A stretch of 57,163 nucleotides of DNA, from contig UQXF01000005.1 in NCBI GenBank assembly GCA_900544905.1, positions 1-57,163 of the forward strand, written 5' to 3'. The notes under the pieces were generated by a model that saw only the letters and a program-made list of their open reading frames with translations, was not told the origin of the DNA and made no database searches. Below are positions 42,358-51,183 of this stretch, one piece after another. The DNA comes from an uncultured Clostridium sp. (lineage in GTDB: Bacteria > Bacillota > Clostridia > Lachnospirales > Lachnospiraceae). Made by a program: the position numbers and the translations under genes. Numbering within the stretch: position 1 is the stretch's first letter; every line of letters begins with the position of its first letter.

Positions 42358-43641
42358 CTATTCTGCCTGTGCGCCTTCTTCAAAAACAGCGCATATAATT
42401 GATTTTAATGCGTCATAGTCTGCCACCGCACCAAGCTCGCTGGCAGAATGCATGGAAAGAACCGGCATTCCGATGTCTGCACAGGGAATCGGCAGATGGG
42501 AGGTTACAATGGGACCCAGCGTACTGCCGCCGGGTATTCCGGTCTTATTGATTGCAATTGTATAAGGTATATTTCTTTCCCCACTAAGTTGCTTTAATAC
42601 CGCTGCGCTCTCTGATGTGGTTCCATATTTCTGTCCCACACTCCGCTTTATGGAAAATCCCTGCCCCATATATGCTTTGCTGCTTGCATCGCTCTTTTCT
42701 TCATAATTCGGATGGTGGGCATGTGCCACATCCACCGACAGCAAAAAGCTGTCCTCCACCACATCCCGGAGTACAAACTCTTTCCCTGCCACTGCTTTTC
42801 CGATTTTGTCAAGCACCATTGGAAGAAGCTCGCTGTCTGCCCCCTGTTTGGAAAGACTTCCAACCTCTTCATTGTCAAATACCACCATCACATCTATCGT
42901 ATTATCCGGCACTTCTCTGCACTGTTCCAATGCCTCTAAGACAGCTCCTACAGAGGTCAGATTGTCAAGCCTTGGAGATGACAGCATCGCTGAATCCAGT
43001 CCCACCAGTACCGGCTTATCCATATTGTATAAGAATAAATCATAATCGAGAATCTCATCCTTCCCTATTCCCAATGTGCCTGCAATCTCCTCCAGCAAAT
43101 CTCCATCCTCTGACAGGGAAACTAGCGGAACCAGCTCCTTTGCCACATCCAGGGCTCCCTTTTTATTGAGCTCCCTGTCCATATGAATGGCAAGACTTGG
43201 AATAACCGCAAGGGGACGCTCACTTTTATATAAAAGCACCTCCGGTGTAAAGGCTGTTTTCCCTCTCACAACAACCCTGCCTGCAATCCCCAGCGGACGG
43301 TCAAGCCATGATTTCTGATACATTCCTCCGTAAATTTCCACGTTCAGCTTCGTCCAATTGGCTCCCTTCAAAACCGGATTGGGCTTTATCTGAAAGTTAG
43401 GATAATCGCTGTGTGCCATGCAGATGCGGAACGAAGGCTCTTTGTCAATCCGCCTGCCCACTGTAAATGCCACACAATTCGTCCCATATAAGTTTACATA
43501 ATATTTTCCATTTTCCTTCAGCTTCCAGTCTTCCTTTAGAAAAAGCTCCTGAAATCCCTTTTCCAGCAAATCCTGCTTTACATAGCGGATTGCATGGGCA
43601 GCGGTTACGCCCTCCTGCAATAAGTTTAATAACTGTCTCAT
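42358..43641 (-). CDS. M18 family aminopeptidase (first of two)
   Basis: A 427-residue di-zinc aminopeptidase. Metal and catalytic residues are visible as MAHSDYPNFQIK (His-x-Asp), SPRLDNL, VVFDNEEVGS, SVDVAHAHHP and the final MHSASELGAVADYD. M18 enzymes remove N-terminal, often acidic, residues and form large cytosolic dodecamers. It starts 13 bases after the stop of the binding-lipoprotein gene, so it belongs to the same operon. It is a distant paralogue of the enzyme at 51184-52563. Confidence 0.92.
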   Translation of the reverse strand: MRQLLNLLQEGVTAAHAIRYVKQDLLEKGFQELFLKEDWKLKENGKYYVNLYGTNCVAFTVGRRIDKEPSFRICMAHSDYPNFQIKPNPVLKGANWTKLNVEIYGGMYQKSWLDRPLGIAGRVVVRGKTAFTPEVLLYKSERPLAVIPSLAIHMDRELNKKGALDVAKELVPLVSLSEDGDLLEEIAGTLGIGKDEILDYDLFLYNMDKPVLVGLDSAMLSSPRLDNLTSVGAVLEALEQCREVPDNTIDVMVVFDNEEVGSLSKQGADSELLPMVLDKIGKAVAGKEFVLRDVVEDSFLLSVDVAHAHHPNYEEKSDASSKAYMGQGFSIKRSVGQKYGTTSESAAVLKQLSGERNIPYTIAINKTGIPGGSTLGPIVTSHLPIPCADIGMPVLSMHSASELGAVADYDALKSIICAVFEEGAQAE

Positions 43642-43654
43642 ATACTGCCTCCTG

Positions 43655-44431
43655 TCAATCTTTTCTTACAATTACAACCTGTCTGGCAGTGGTGTAGGAA
43701 TCTGAAAAATCAACTGACGCTTTCCGTTCTTCCGTAATGCTCATGGCGGCTGCTCCCACATCTGCACTCCCCTTATCCAGGGCTGCAATAATCGAATCAA
43801 ATGCAATATCACGAATCTCCAGCTTCATGTCCATTTCATCACAGACTGCCTTCATAATATCGATATCAATACCGGCAATCCCATCCTCTGTCTTGCTTTC
43901 ATAGGGCGGAAACTCCGCATTGGTTGCCACAACAAGGGTTCCGTTTGCATAGCTCTCCTTATCCTGTCCCTGGTACACGCCTGTCTTCGCCCCATCATAT
44001 ATCCATCCCTGCAATATCTGCTCTAAGGTTCCGTTTTCCCTAATGGTGCTTAAGGCGGCATTTATCCGGTCCAGTAATTCCCGGTTTCCTTTTTTTACCA
44101 CCAATCCGTATTCTTCCTCTGCGAAGGGCTCATCCAATATGCGCAGATTATCATTTTCTTCCACAAATACTTCTGCCGGTCCATCGTCCAGAATGACCGC
44201 ATCCAGCTCACCGGCAGCTAACGCCTCCACGGCATCCACACTCTTATTGAACCGTTTCACCTGGGCATCCTTAATATCTGTGGCATAGACATCCCCTGTT
44301 GTCTCCAGCTGGACACCTATTTTCTTTCCCTCCAGGTCCTCCAGAGAAAATACCGTATTCTCCGGCACCTTATTACAGCCTCCCAGCATCAGCAGTCCTG
44401 CAACTGCTATCCCCATGCACATCTTTTTCAT
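43655..44431 (-). CDS. Circularly permuted amino-acid-binding lipoprotein (SBP family 3)
   Basis: A 258-residue lipoprotein with lipobox MLGGC and lipidated Cys19. The mature part is a family-3 solute-binding domain in reversed order: the usual second half comes first (EDLEGKKIGVQLETTGDVYA at 31-50 through GTLEQILQGWI to 144), then a linker of about 20 residues, and then the usual first half (GTLVVATNAEFPPYE from 164, GIDIDIMKAV, SITEER with Arg236, VDFSDSY) to the end. All motifs for binding an amino acid carboxylate and amine remain. The ATG at 44431 has GGGGGAT upstream; earlier reading would overlap the cyclase gene. No permease or ATPase is adjacent. Confidence 0.88.
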   Translation of the reverse strand: MKKMCMGIAVAGLLMLGGCNKVPENTVFSLEDLEGKKIGVQLETTGDVYATDIKDAQVKRFNKSVDAVEALAAGELDAVILDDGPAEVFVEENDNLRILDEPFAEEEYGLVVKKGNRELLDRINAALSTIRENGTLEQILQGWIYDGAKTGVYQGQDKESYANGTLVVATNAEFPPYESKTEDGIAGIDIDIMKAVCDEMDMKLEIRDIAFDSIIAALDKGSADVGAAAMSITEERKASVDFSDSYTTARQVVIVRKD

Positions 44432-44451
44432 ACTATCCCCCATTTCAGCCA

Positions 44452-45699
44452 TCAACATACAATCTGATTCCTTCCTGCCTTTTTTCCTTTGTATAAATTG
44501 TCATCCGCTACTTTAATCGCATCCTCGTATGGAATCCCCAGTGTCATCTCCTTTACACCAAAGGTCATGGTGACATGAATCTCGTATTCCTTATATTGAA
44601 ACACTCTGTCCTGAATATCCACCAGGAGTTTTTCCACCTTTTCCTTCACATTTTCCAAGCCAAGCTCATAAATCAATAAAAATTCCTCACCGCCCCAACG
44701 GGAAGCAAAACCACAATCCTGCACACTGTTTTTCAGCATTTCTGATATACTCACCAAAATGTAATCTCCGCACTCATGCCCATACTGGTCGTTAATCTTT
44801 TTAAACCAGTCAATATCACACATCACAAAGGTAAATTTTTTCTCTTCCCCAATAAGTGCACGAATCTTACTATGACAGCTCCTGCGGTTGTACAGAGAGG
44901 TCAGGGCATCCAGCTCAATCAGATTTTTCAGAGCAGCCCGCATTTTATCTGCATAAACGCCAATTTCTCCAATTTCATCTGTACGCTTTACAATCCGTTC
45001 ATCCATAACAATATTTAAATCCCCGTCTGACAGGGTATGCAGATACTGTTTGATTAAGCCTATATCTATAATCATGCTTTCCGAAAACCGTCTGCCGGCA
45101 ATCAGCGCTGCCAGGATTGCAATAAGGGAGAACACCAGAAATACCAGCATGATTTTTCCAATCTGGCTATATACGGATTCTGTTGGCTTTCCGGCGAATA
45201 CCATGCCCACAATACTGTTGTCATCATTCTTTAACGGCGTATAATAGCCTATATAATCCACCCCGTTAATATCTATCCGGTTGGAAAAATAATTCTCTCC
45301 ATTTTCGAGTACGGTCTGTCTTACATTACTGCCTGCCTTCGTTCTGACCGCTGACACTCCATATTCATCCTCAATTGTGGTCAGGATTCTTGTATCTCCC
45401 CAGAAAATTGTAGTATCAATATCTGAATTTTGCTTTATCTCATAGAGCATTGTAGAATCCGTAATATTGATATCACCCTTTTTAAAAATACCATCCTCAT
45501 AGACATAATCGCCGCGTACGGACAAGTCAAAACATCCCTTTAACAAATAAGTCGTAGTCTCTACCTCATCTCTGACGCTATTTGTTGCAAATCCATATAT
45601 TAATATAATTCCAAAGAAAAAAATTCCCAGACCCAAAAACAGAATAGGGAACAGCACAATCGCCAGCAATTTCCAACGGATGCTTGTCTTTTTCTCCAA
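44452..45699 (-). CDS. Membrane diguanylate cyclase with Cache-like sensor
   Basis: A 415-residue protein: TM1 (about 14-37), extracytoplasmic sensor (about 40-185), TM2 (about 188-210), HAMP-like linker and GGDEF domain (about 255-415). The active-site motif is RWGGEEF (about 332-338), so synthesis of cyclic di-GMP is expected. No RxxD inhibitory site is evident four to five residues upstream. The sensor closely resembles that of the chemoreceptor at 10444-12153. It starts at TTG 45699 after GGGGGTGG. The binding lipoprotein follows after 20 bases, suggesting an operon. Confidence 0.92.
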   Translation of the reverse strand: MEKKTSIRWKLLAIVLFPILFLGLGIFFFGIILIYGFATNSVRDEVETTTYLLKGCFDLSVRGDYVYEDGIFKKGDINITDSTMLYEIKQNSDIDTTIFWGDTRILTTIEDEYGVSAVRTKAGSNVRQTVLENGENYFSNRIDINGVDYIGYYTPLKNDDNSIVGMVFAGKPTESVYSQIGKIMLVFLVFSLIAILAALIAGRRFSESMIIDIGLIKQYLHTLSDGDLNIVMDERIVKRTDEIGEIGVYADKMRAALKNLIELDALTSLYNRRSCHSKIRALIGEEKKFTFVMCDIDWFKKINDQYGHECGDYILVSISEMLKNSVQDCGFASRWGGEEFLLIYELGLENVKEKVEKLLVDIQDRVFQYKEYEIHVTMTFGVKEMTLGIPYEDAIKVADDNLYKGKKAGRNQIVC

Positions 45700-45734
45700 A
45701 ATACCACCCCCAGATAATTTTTTCTTTTTCTAAT

Positions 45735-45763
45735 AGAATACCATTTTTTCTGATAAGTTTCAA
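45735..45763 (-). promoter_or_regulatory. Promoter of the diguanylate cyclase operon
   Basis: Minus-strand TTGAAA (45758-45763), 17-base spacer, TATTCT (45735-45740). The spacer end AAAAAATGG resembles that of the second chemoreceptor promoter. Confidence 0.6.
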
Positions 45764-45875
45764 ATATAAACACCCTGTCTCCGGATAAAGCCTGTTAAAT
45801 CCCATTTTTTAAGTATCTCTTGCAGTACCGGAGGAATAATGCTAAACTAATTCCAGATTTAACCGGGAGGCAGTT

Positions 45876-46376
45876 ATGCAGTCAATTCATATATTAGATA
45901 TCAAACCATTTATGCAGCTATTATTCCAGACAGAACAACTAAATGAATATGAATTTGTATCCGCTGATATCCGCACAGATATGACCTACTCTCTTGACGG
46001 ACATATTAACCGCAGCTTCTTCTCAGAAGAGGAGCTGATTCAGCACTCCTTAACCCAGCGCTCCTATCTGACCTGGAGCATTGCAAGGGAAAAAGTCTTT
46101 ACCTTAATCAAAGGAAAGCGAACACCTTCTTTATTGAAAATTGTTTTAAGAGCTTCTGTCCCGGAGACAGAAAATCTTATCTCTTCCACCAATTCATCAC
46201 TTAATTCCAACGATATTGATGGCATCTTCTTAAATATCATTTTTCAGGAGAACAAATTAAATGTGATTTGTGGAATTTCCTATAAAATTTTTACAATGGA
46301 TAAGGAATTGGAATCTGAATTTTCTGCAAAAATTATCACATTATTAAAATCAAACAGCATTACCTGTGAAATATAA
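45876..46376 (+). CDS. DUF5721-like protein
   Basis: A 166-residue protein without a signal peptide or transmembrane segment. It begins QSIHILDIKPFMQLLFQTE and contains YEFVSADIRTDMTYSLDGHI and WSIAREKVFTLIKG. It resembles a family I recall as DUF5721 from Lachnospiraceae; that recollection should be treated as tentative. The function is unknown. The ATG at 45876 follows CGGGAGG. It stands alone before the CIRCE element of htpG, with no strong terminator seen between. Confidence 0.65.
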   Translation: MQSIHILDIKPFMQLLFQTEQLNEYEFVSADIRTDMTYSLDGHINRSFFSEEELIQHSLTQRSYLTWSIAREKVFTLIKGKRTPSLLKIVLRASVPETENLISSTNSSLNSNDIDGIFLNIIFQENKLNVICGISYKIFTMDKELESEFSAKIITLLKSNSITCEI

Positions 46377-46427
46377 CTGATTGAAAATGTGATATTCTCA
46401 ATCCAGAAATGTGAATGGTCTTTTTTG

Positions 46428-46454
46428 TTAGCACTCATCTAAAATGAGTGCTAA
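46428..46454 (+). promoter_or_regulatory. CIRCE element (HrcA operator) upstream of htpG
   Basis: TTAGCACTC (46428-46436), nine bases, GAGTGCTAA (46446-46454): a perfect match to the CIRCE consensus. It ends seven bases before the -35 box of the htpG promoter. HrcA binding here would repress htpG until heat or misfolded protein titrates GroE. Confidence 0.95.
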
Positions 46455-46461
46455 TTTTTTC

Positions 46462-46490
46462 TTGACTTTTTAAATCTGATATACTATCAT
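46462..46490 (+). promoter_or_regulatory. Promoter of htpG
   Basis: TTGACT (46462-46467), 17-base spacer, TATCAT (46485-46490). Transcription should start near 46497, about 24 bases before the ATG. Confidence 0.75.
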
Positions 46491-46520
46491 ATTTTTATAT
46501 TTTATGAAGGAGATGTTTTT

Positions 46521-48518
46521 ATGGCAAGAAAGAAAAAAGGAAGCTTATCAATTAATAGTGAAAATATTTTTCCTATTATCAAGAAATGGTTATACTCAGA
46601 CCACGACATATTCATCCGTGAGGTGGTATCCAATGCCTGTGACGCAATAACCAAATTGCGGAAACTGACCCTGATTGGAGAATATGAAGAGCCGGAGGAT
46701 ATCCAGTACCGGATTGACGTAATTGCCAGTGCCAAGGATAAAACCCTTACCTTTATTGATAATGGTATCGGTATGACTGCAGAGGAGGTCAATGAGTACA
46801 TTAACCAGATTGCTTTTTCCGGTGCCTCAGACTTTTTGGAAAAATATAAGGACAAGGCAACAGATGACCAGATTATCGGACATTTTGGATTAGGCTTTTA
46901 CTCTACCTTCATGGTAGCGGACAAGGTTACCATCAATACTCTCTCCTATCAGGAGGGCGCAGAACCGGTATTCTGGGAATGTGACGGTGGAACAGATTAT
47001 ACCATGTCCACAGGCGACAGAGAAATACACGGTACAGAAATTACATTATACCTTAACGAAGACTGCTACGAGTTTGCCAATGAATACCGTGTAAAGGAAG
47101 TACTGGAAAAATACTGCTCCTTTATGCCAGAGGAGATTTATTTTACAAATGCAGATGAGGCAAAAGAGGCTGCAGATGACGTTGTAGATTCCGATACCGT
47201 TACAGACACACCGGATAACGCTGCCGGTGAAGAGACAGACGCCCCGGCTGATGAATCTTCCGATGAAGCCGCAGATACTTCGGAAGACTCAGCTTCCGAT
47301 AAAGAGGAAGAAGAGCCGAAAGAAAAGCCAATCAATGACACGAAGCCACTTTGGACCAAGCATCCAAATGACTGTACAGAGGAGGAATACAAAGAATTTT
47401 ACCGCAAGGTATTTTTGGATTTCAAGGAGCCATTGTTCTGGATTCACTTGAATATGGACTATCCTTTCAACCTGAAAGGTATTCTATACTTCCCTAAATT
47501 CAATTCTGAGTATGACACTTTAGAAGGAACGATTAAGCTGTACAATAACCAGGTATTTATTGCCGACAACATCAAGGAGGTTATTCCGGAATTTCTTTTA
47601 CTGTTAAAGGGTGTCATCGACTGTCCGGACCTTCCACTGAATGTATCCCGTAGTGCATTACAGAACGACGGCTTTGTAAAGAAGATATCCGACTACATCA
47701 CCAAAAAGGTAGCAGACAAATTGTCCGGAATGTTTAAGACTGAGCGCGAGACCTATGAGAGCTACTGGGATGATTTAAGCCCATTTATCAAGTTCGGATG
47801 CTTAAAGGATGATAAATTTGATGACAAAATGAAGGATTATATCCTTTATAAGAATATTGACGGCAAATACCTCACACTGCCGGAATATCTGGAGGCAGGT
47901 AAGGAAAAATACGAAAATACTGTATTCTATACAGATGACGAAAAGGTACAGTCACAATACATTAATATGTTTAAGGAACAGGGTATTGATGCCGTAGTCC
48001 TTACCCATAACATTGACACTCCGTTTATTACACATCAGGAGCAGAAAAATGATGGTGTGAAATTCACCCGTATTGATTCCGACATTACCAACACCTTCAA
48101 GGAAGAGATTTCAGAGGAAGAGCTGAAGGAGACGACAGACAAGCTGACGGAAATATTCCAAAAAGCTCTGGATAACGATAAGCTTACAGTAAAGGTGGAG
48201 AAGCTTAAGAACACCTCTATCTCCTCCATGATAACACTTCCGGAAGAGACAAGACGAATGCAGGATATGATGAAAATGTACAATATGATGGGAAGTATGG
48301 ATTCATCCATGTTTGGCGGTTCCGGACAGACTCTGGTTTTAAATGCCAACAACAACCTTGTGCAGTATATTTTAGATAATCCGGAGGGTGAAAATACTAA
48401 CATGGTATGCGAGCAGCTGTACGACCTTGCCCTGCTGGCACATGCCCCGCTGGAATCAGAAGCAATGACCAAGTTCATCGCACGAAGCAATGAAATTTTA
48501 TCCCTTATGACAAAATAA
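46521..48518 (+). CDS. htpG: Hsp90-family chaperone HtpG with acidic linker
   Basis: A 665-residue Hsp90 protein. The N-terminal GHKL ATPase shows EVVSNACDAITKLR, DNGIGM and GHFGLGFYS; the middle and C-terminal domains are complete (SRSALQND, DLALLAHAPLE). Between the N and middle domains, at about residues 210-268 (DNA 47150-47330), lies a stretch dominated by Asp, Glu, Ala, Thr and Ser, located where eukaryotic Hsp90 has its charged linker; most bacterial HtpG proteins are short there. The ATG at 46521 follows GAAGGAGATG. It is controlled by CIRCE and ended by a strong hairpin. Confidence 0.96.
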   Translation: MARKKKGSLSINSENIFPIIKKWLYSDHDIFIREVVSNACDAITKLRKLTLIGEYEEPEDIQYRIDVIASAKDKTLTFIDNGIGMTAEEVNEYINQIAFSGASDFLEKYKDKATDDQIIGHFGLGFYSTFMVADKVTINTLSYQEGAEPVFWECDGGTDYTMSTGDREIHGTEITLYLNEDCYEFANEYRVKEVLEKYCSFMPEEIYFTNADEAKEAADDVVDSDTVTDTPDNAAGEETDAPADESSDEAADTSEDSASDKEEEEPKEKPINDTKPLWTKHPNDCTEEEYKEFYRKVFLDFKEPLFWIHLNMDYPFNLKGILYFPKFNSEYDTLEGTIKLYNNQVFIADNIKEVIPEFLLLLKGVIDCPDLPLNVSRSALQNDGFVKKISDYITKKVADKLSGMFKTERETYESYWDDLSPFIKFGCLKDDKFDDKMKDYILYKNIDGKYLTLPEYLEAGKEKYENTVFYTDDEKVQSQYINMFKEQGIDAVVLTHNIDTPFITHQEQKNDGVKFTRIDSDITNTFKEEISEEELKETTDKLTEIFQKALDNDKLTVKVEKLKNTSISSMITLPEETRRMQDMMKMYNMMGSMDSSMFGGSGQTLVLNANNNLVQYILDNPEGENTNMVCEQLYDLALLAHAPLESEAMTKFIARSNEILSLMTK

Positions 48519-48542
48519 TCCTTTCATTTTGCCAGACAATGA

Positions 48543-48580
48543 GGCAGCTTTGAAACTCCCATGTTTCAAAGCCGCCTTTT
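48543..48580 (+). terminator. Intrinsic terminator of htpG
   Basis: GGCAGCTTTGAAAC (48543-48556) pairs with GTTTCAAAGCCGCC (48563-48576) with one mismatch, loop TCCCAT, followed by TTTT. It also lies just after the stop of the convergent C1 protease gene. Confidence 0.88.
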
Positions 48581-48593
48581 GTTATTTATCTTT

Positions 48594-51158
48594 TTATTTC
48601 TTTACCTTAACTCGTTTTCCGATTCCCTTTGCTCTCAAAAGCTTCTTATATGACTTTAACTTTTTCTTCGGAACCCTGATAACTGCTTTGGAATGGATTC
48701 CCTTAAATGCTTTGCTGCCTACTCTTCCGCTGGTCAGCTTACTGGTTTTGATGGTAATATTTTTCAGCTTTTTACAATTATAAAACACCTGTTTTCCAAT
48801 TTTTTTAACCTTTGAGGGAATCGTTATCTTTGTAAGCCTCAAGCACTTATAAAATGCCTTATTTCCAATGAAGGTCACATTTTTCCCCATGGTCACACTC
48901 TTTAATTTTGAGCATCCATAAAATGCACTTGCACCAATAGTAGTAACATTTTCTCCTATCTTTACCCGGATAAGCTTACTATTGTTTTTAAATGCATTAG
49001 CACCGATGGAGGTTACCCTATACATAACACCATCTATTTTGACTGTGGCAGGAACCGTCAGGCTGTTTTTTGTTACCGTTGATTTCACATATTCCACTGT
49101 GGCATTTTCCGTTCCCGGCTTTACCACCTTGTACCTTGCCTGGCTCAGGGAATCCGTTAATATGGTACCCTTTTCATGACTGACCACCTTTTCACTCACT
49201 ACAACGGTACAGCTCTTCACAATACCGCTTCCGTCCTGTGCCCTGCAGGTAATTACCGCCGTCCCAATTCCAGCCGCAGTTACTGTACCACTGTCAGAAA
49301 CCGCCGCCACCCGGCTGTCGCTGCTGGACCATACCACGGATTTATCCGAGGCATCCGCTGGCACTATCCGGGTTGTCAGCGTTGCGGTATCTCCCACCTG
49401 CAGTGCCATATCCGAGGCGTTCAAGGTTATATCTGTCACAGGCTGCCATACCGTAACCACACAGGTGCTCCGAATCCCGCTGCCGTCTTTTGCCCTGCAG
49501 GTGATTACCGCTTTTCCGGCTGCCTTTGCAGTTACCAACCCCTGTTCCGAAACAGCTGCGACATCTCCATCACTGGAACTCCATTCCAGCTCCTTATTGT
49601 CTGCATTCTGCGGTGCCACCACTGCACTTAACCGGACATTTTTCCCACACACCAGATTAATACCGGAGTGGCTCAGCTTAATATCCGTAACCCGGATTAA
49701 ATCGTCCGTATAGGCTTTTATGCGGCAGTTCTCTTTCTTTGCAGCACTGATATCAATCCAGCTGGTTCCACGGGCACTGATAAAGCTCTGTCCCGCTTCT
49801 GCCTCTGATGTATTCACACACCAGCTGTCACTCTGGGTGGTGGTACTGTCAACCGAAATTTCCACATATCCGTCCTCTGCCGTAGTCTGGCAGATAACCA
49901 CAGAAAAGCTGTCACCCTGGTTTAACACAATCCCTTCATCCAATTCCACTGTATGAAAGCCTGCATATAGCTGGTCCGCTGTTTTTTCCGCCACCAGCTC
50001 CCCGGATACAGGATTACCCTCCTCACAGTTTCTATATATGTATATGGTACAATTATACTGCACATTCCGGGTATAAAAGCCTACTGCCCTAAGCTGTTCA
50101 TAGCCCTGTGCCTTATATATATTTGCCTCATATTTGCAGTTCATATAATAGTTTCCCCATGCCCCGCCATCATACTGGTAATTATGGTCATAATTATCGG
50201 CGGCTCCGTAATCGTAGAAGAAACCAACACCGCTTTGAAGCGGCACATCCTCATATGAAATCCAAAAATATCCCCCTTCTCCCCACTGGTCGCCCCAGCT
50301 GTTTTTACAATACCATGCGCCATCCGTCTCCGGTTTCTCTGTACCAAAATTATCCCTGCTGTAGCTGTCATCCCATCCCACAATAGTGATACCATGATTG
50401 GTTGACATGTTATCCGGGCAATATTCTGCCACCTCCGTGTTATAGGGGAGTGAGGTATTATAGTATTCGTCTCCACTGTAGTAAGAGGCTCCACAGGCAC
50501 CGTACTCCTTAATGAGCTGTTTAATTATGCTCTGGTCCTCCATGGCTACCCAGTACGCATTTTCCAGATGTACTACATCCTTGTCATATGCCACAGCAGA
50601 GGGCAGAACCGCAGAGGAATCCGAACACACAACAGAGTATGGCGCTGTCTCTTCCTCCACCAGCCCATACCAGTCAGCCACCCTGTAGGTTGCCATCTGC
50701 TGGTTTGCTCCCTGCATCAGATAGCTGCCATCTATTGTCATTTTATCACCCTGGGTTCCTCCCAGAGGGTCCGTAACGGAATTTGCCAGAAAATAGGCTG
50801 CATGCCACTCAGATAAATCAATATCCTCTGCTGCAAGCCCCTCCTTCAGAATACTTGCCTCCGATGCCGCAACCAGGGAAAACGCCCAGCAAGTTCCATA
50901 AATACCCTGGTCCTTAACAGAGGTTACATAGGGTGAAATATAAGCCTGCTCTATCATCTGTACACTCCGTCTACGGAGGGTGGTATTGGTGGAAATGCAA
51001 TCAATCTTTATCTCTGTATCTCCCCTGTAAGAAAGCGGCATTTCGCTATCCTCAGTCTGATTATCCGGCTGTGTGCCAGTTTCCTTTGCCAATGTAACAA
51101 AGGAACAGCTTATCACCATAAAAAACAGCAGCCATACAGCCAAAATCCTCTTTCTCAT
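48594..51158 (-). CDS. Secreted papain-like (C1) protease with Big_2 and BspA-type repeats
   Basis: An 854-residue exported protein: signal peptide (about 1-25), C1-family catalytic domain (about 70-320) with Cys in GTCWAFSLVAASEA (about 88), His in NHGITIVGWDD (about 255) and Asn in CKNSWGDQWGEGGYF (about 288), a lectin-like beta domain (about 335-480), two Big_2 Ig-like domains (about 500-575 and 580-655) and BspA-type leucine-rich repeats (about 690-830, with SIGANAFKN, TIGASAFYGC and FIGNKAFYKC). It lacks an LPXTG sorting signal and ends in a basic tail. A surface or secreted protease acting on proteins or host matrix is likely. Confidence 0.9.
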   Translation of the reverse strand: MRKRILAVWLLFFMVISCSFVTLAKETGTQPDNQTEDSEMPLSYRGDTEIKIDCISTNTTLRRRSVQMIEQAYISPYVTSVKDQGIYGTCWAFSLVAASEASILKEGLAAEDIDLSEWHAAYFLANSVTDPLGGTQGDKMTIDGSYLMQGANQQMATYRVADWYGLVEEETAPYSVVCSDSSAVLPSAVAYDKDVVHLENAYWVAMEDQSIIKQLIKEYGACGASYYSGDEYYNTSLPYNTEVAEYCPDNMSTNHGITIVGWDDSYSRDNFGTEKPETDGAWYCKNSWGDQWGEGGYFWISYEDVPLQSGVGFFYDYGAADNYDHNYQYDGGAWGNYYMNCKYEANIYKAQGYEQLRAVGFYTRNVQYNCTIYIYRNCEEGNPVSGELVAEKTADQLYAGFHTVELDEGIVLNQGDSFSVVICQTTAEDGYVEISVDSTTTQSDSWCVNTSEAEAGQSFISARGTSWIDISAAKKENCRIKAYTDDLIRVTDIKLSHSGINLVCGKNVRLSAVVAPQNADNKELEWSSSDGDVAAVSEQGLVTAKAAGKAVITCRAKDGSGIRSTCVVTVWQPVTDITLNASDMALQVGDTATLTTRIVPADASDKSVVWSSSDSRVAAVSDSGTVTAAGIGTAVITCRAQDGSGIVKSCTVVVSEKVVSHEKGTILTDSLSQARYKVVKPGTENATVEYVKSTVTKNSLTVPATVKIDGVMYRVTSIGANAFKNNSKLIRVKIGENVTTIGASAFYGCSKLKSVTMGKNVTFIGNKAFYKCLRLTKITIPSKVKKIGKQVFYNCKKLKNITIKTSKLTSGRVGSKAFKGIHSKAVIRVPKKKLKSYKKLLRAKGIGKRVKVKK

Positions 51159-51183
51159 GCGGTATCCCCCTCATGCTCTTCCA

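Noticed and set aside
47138..47392. Minus-strand Ser/Ala-rich frame in htpG
   Set aside because: It is the mirror of the acidic linker's repetitive codons (GAT/GAA), without start signals.
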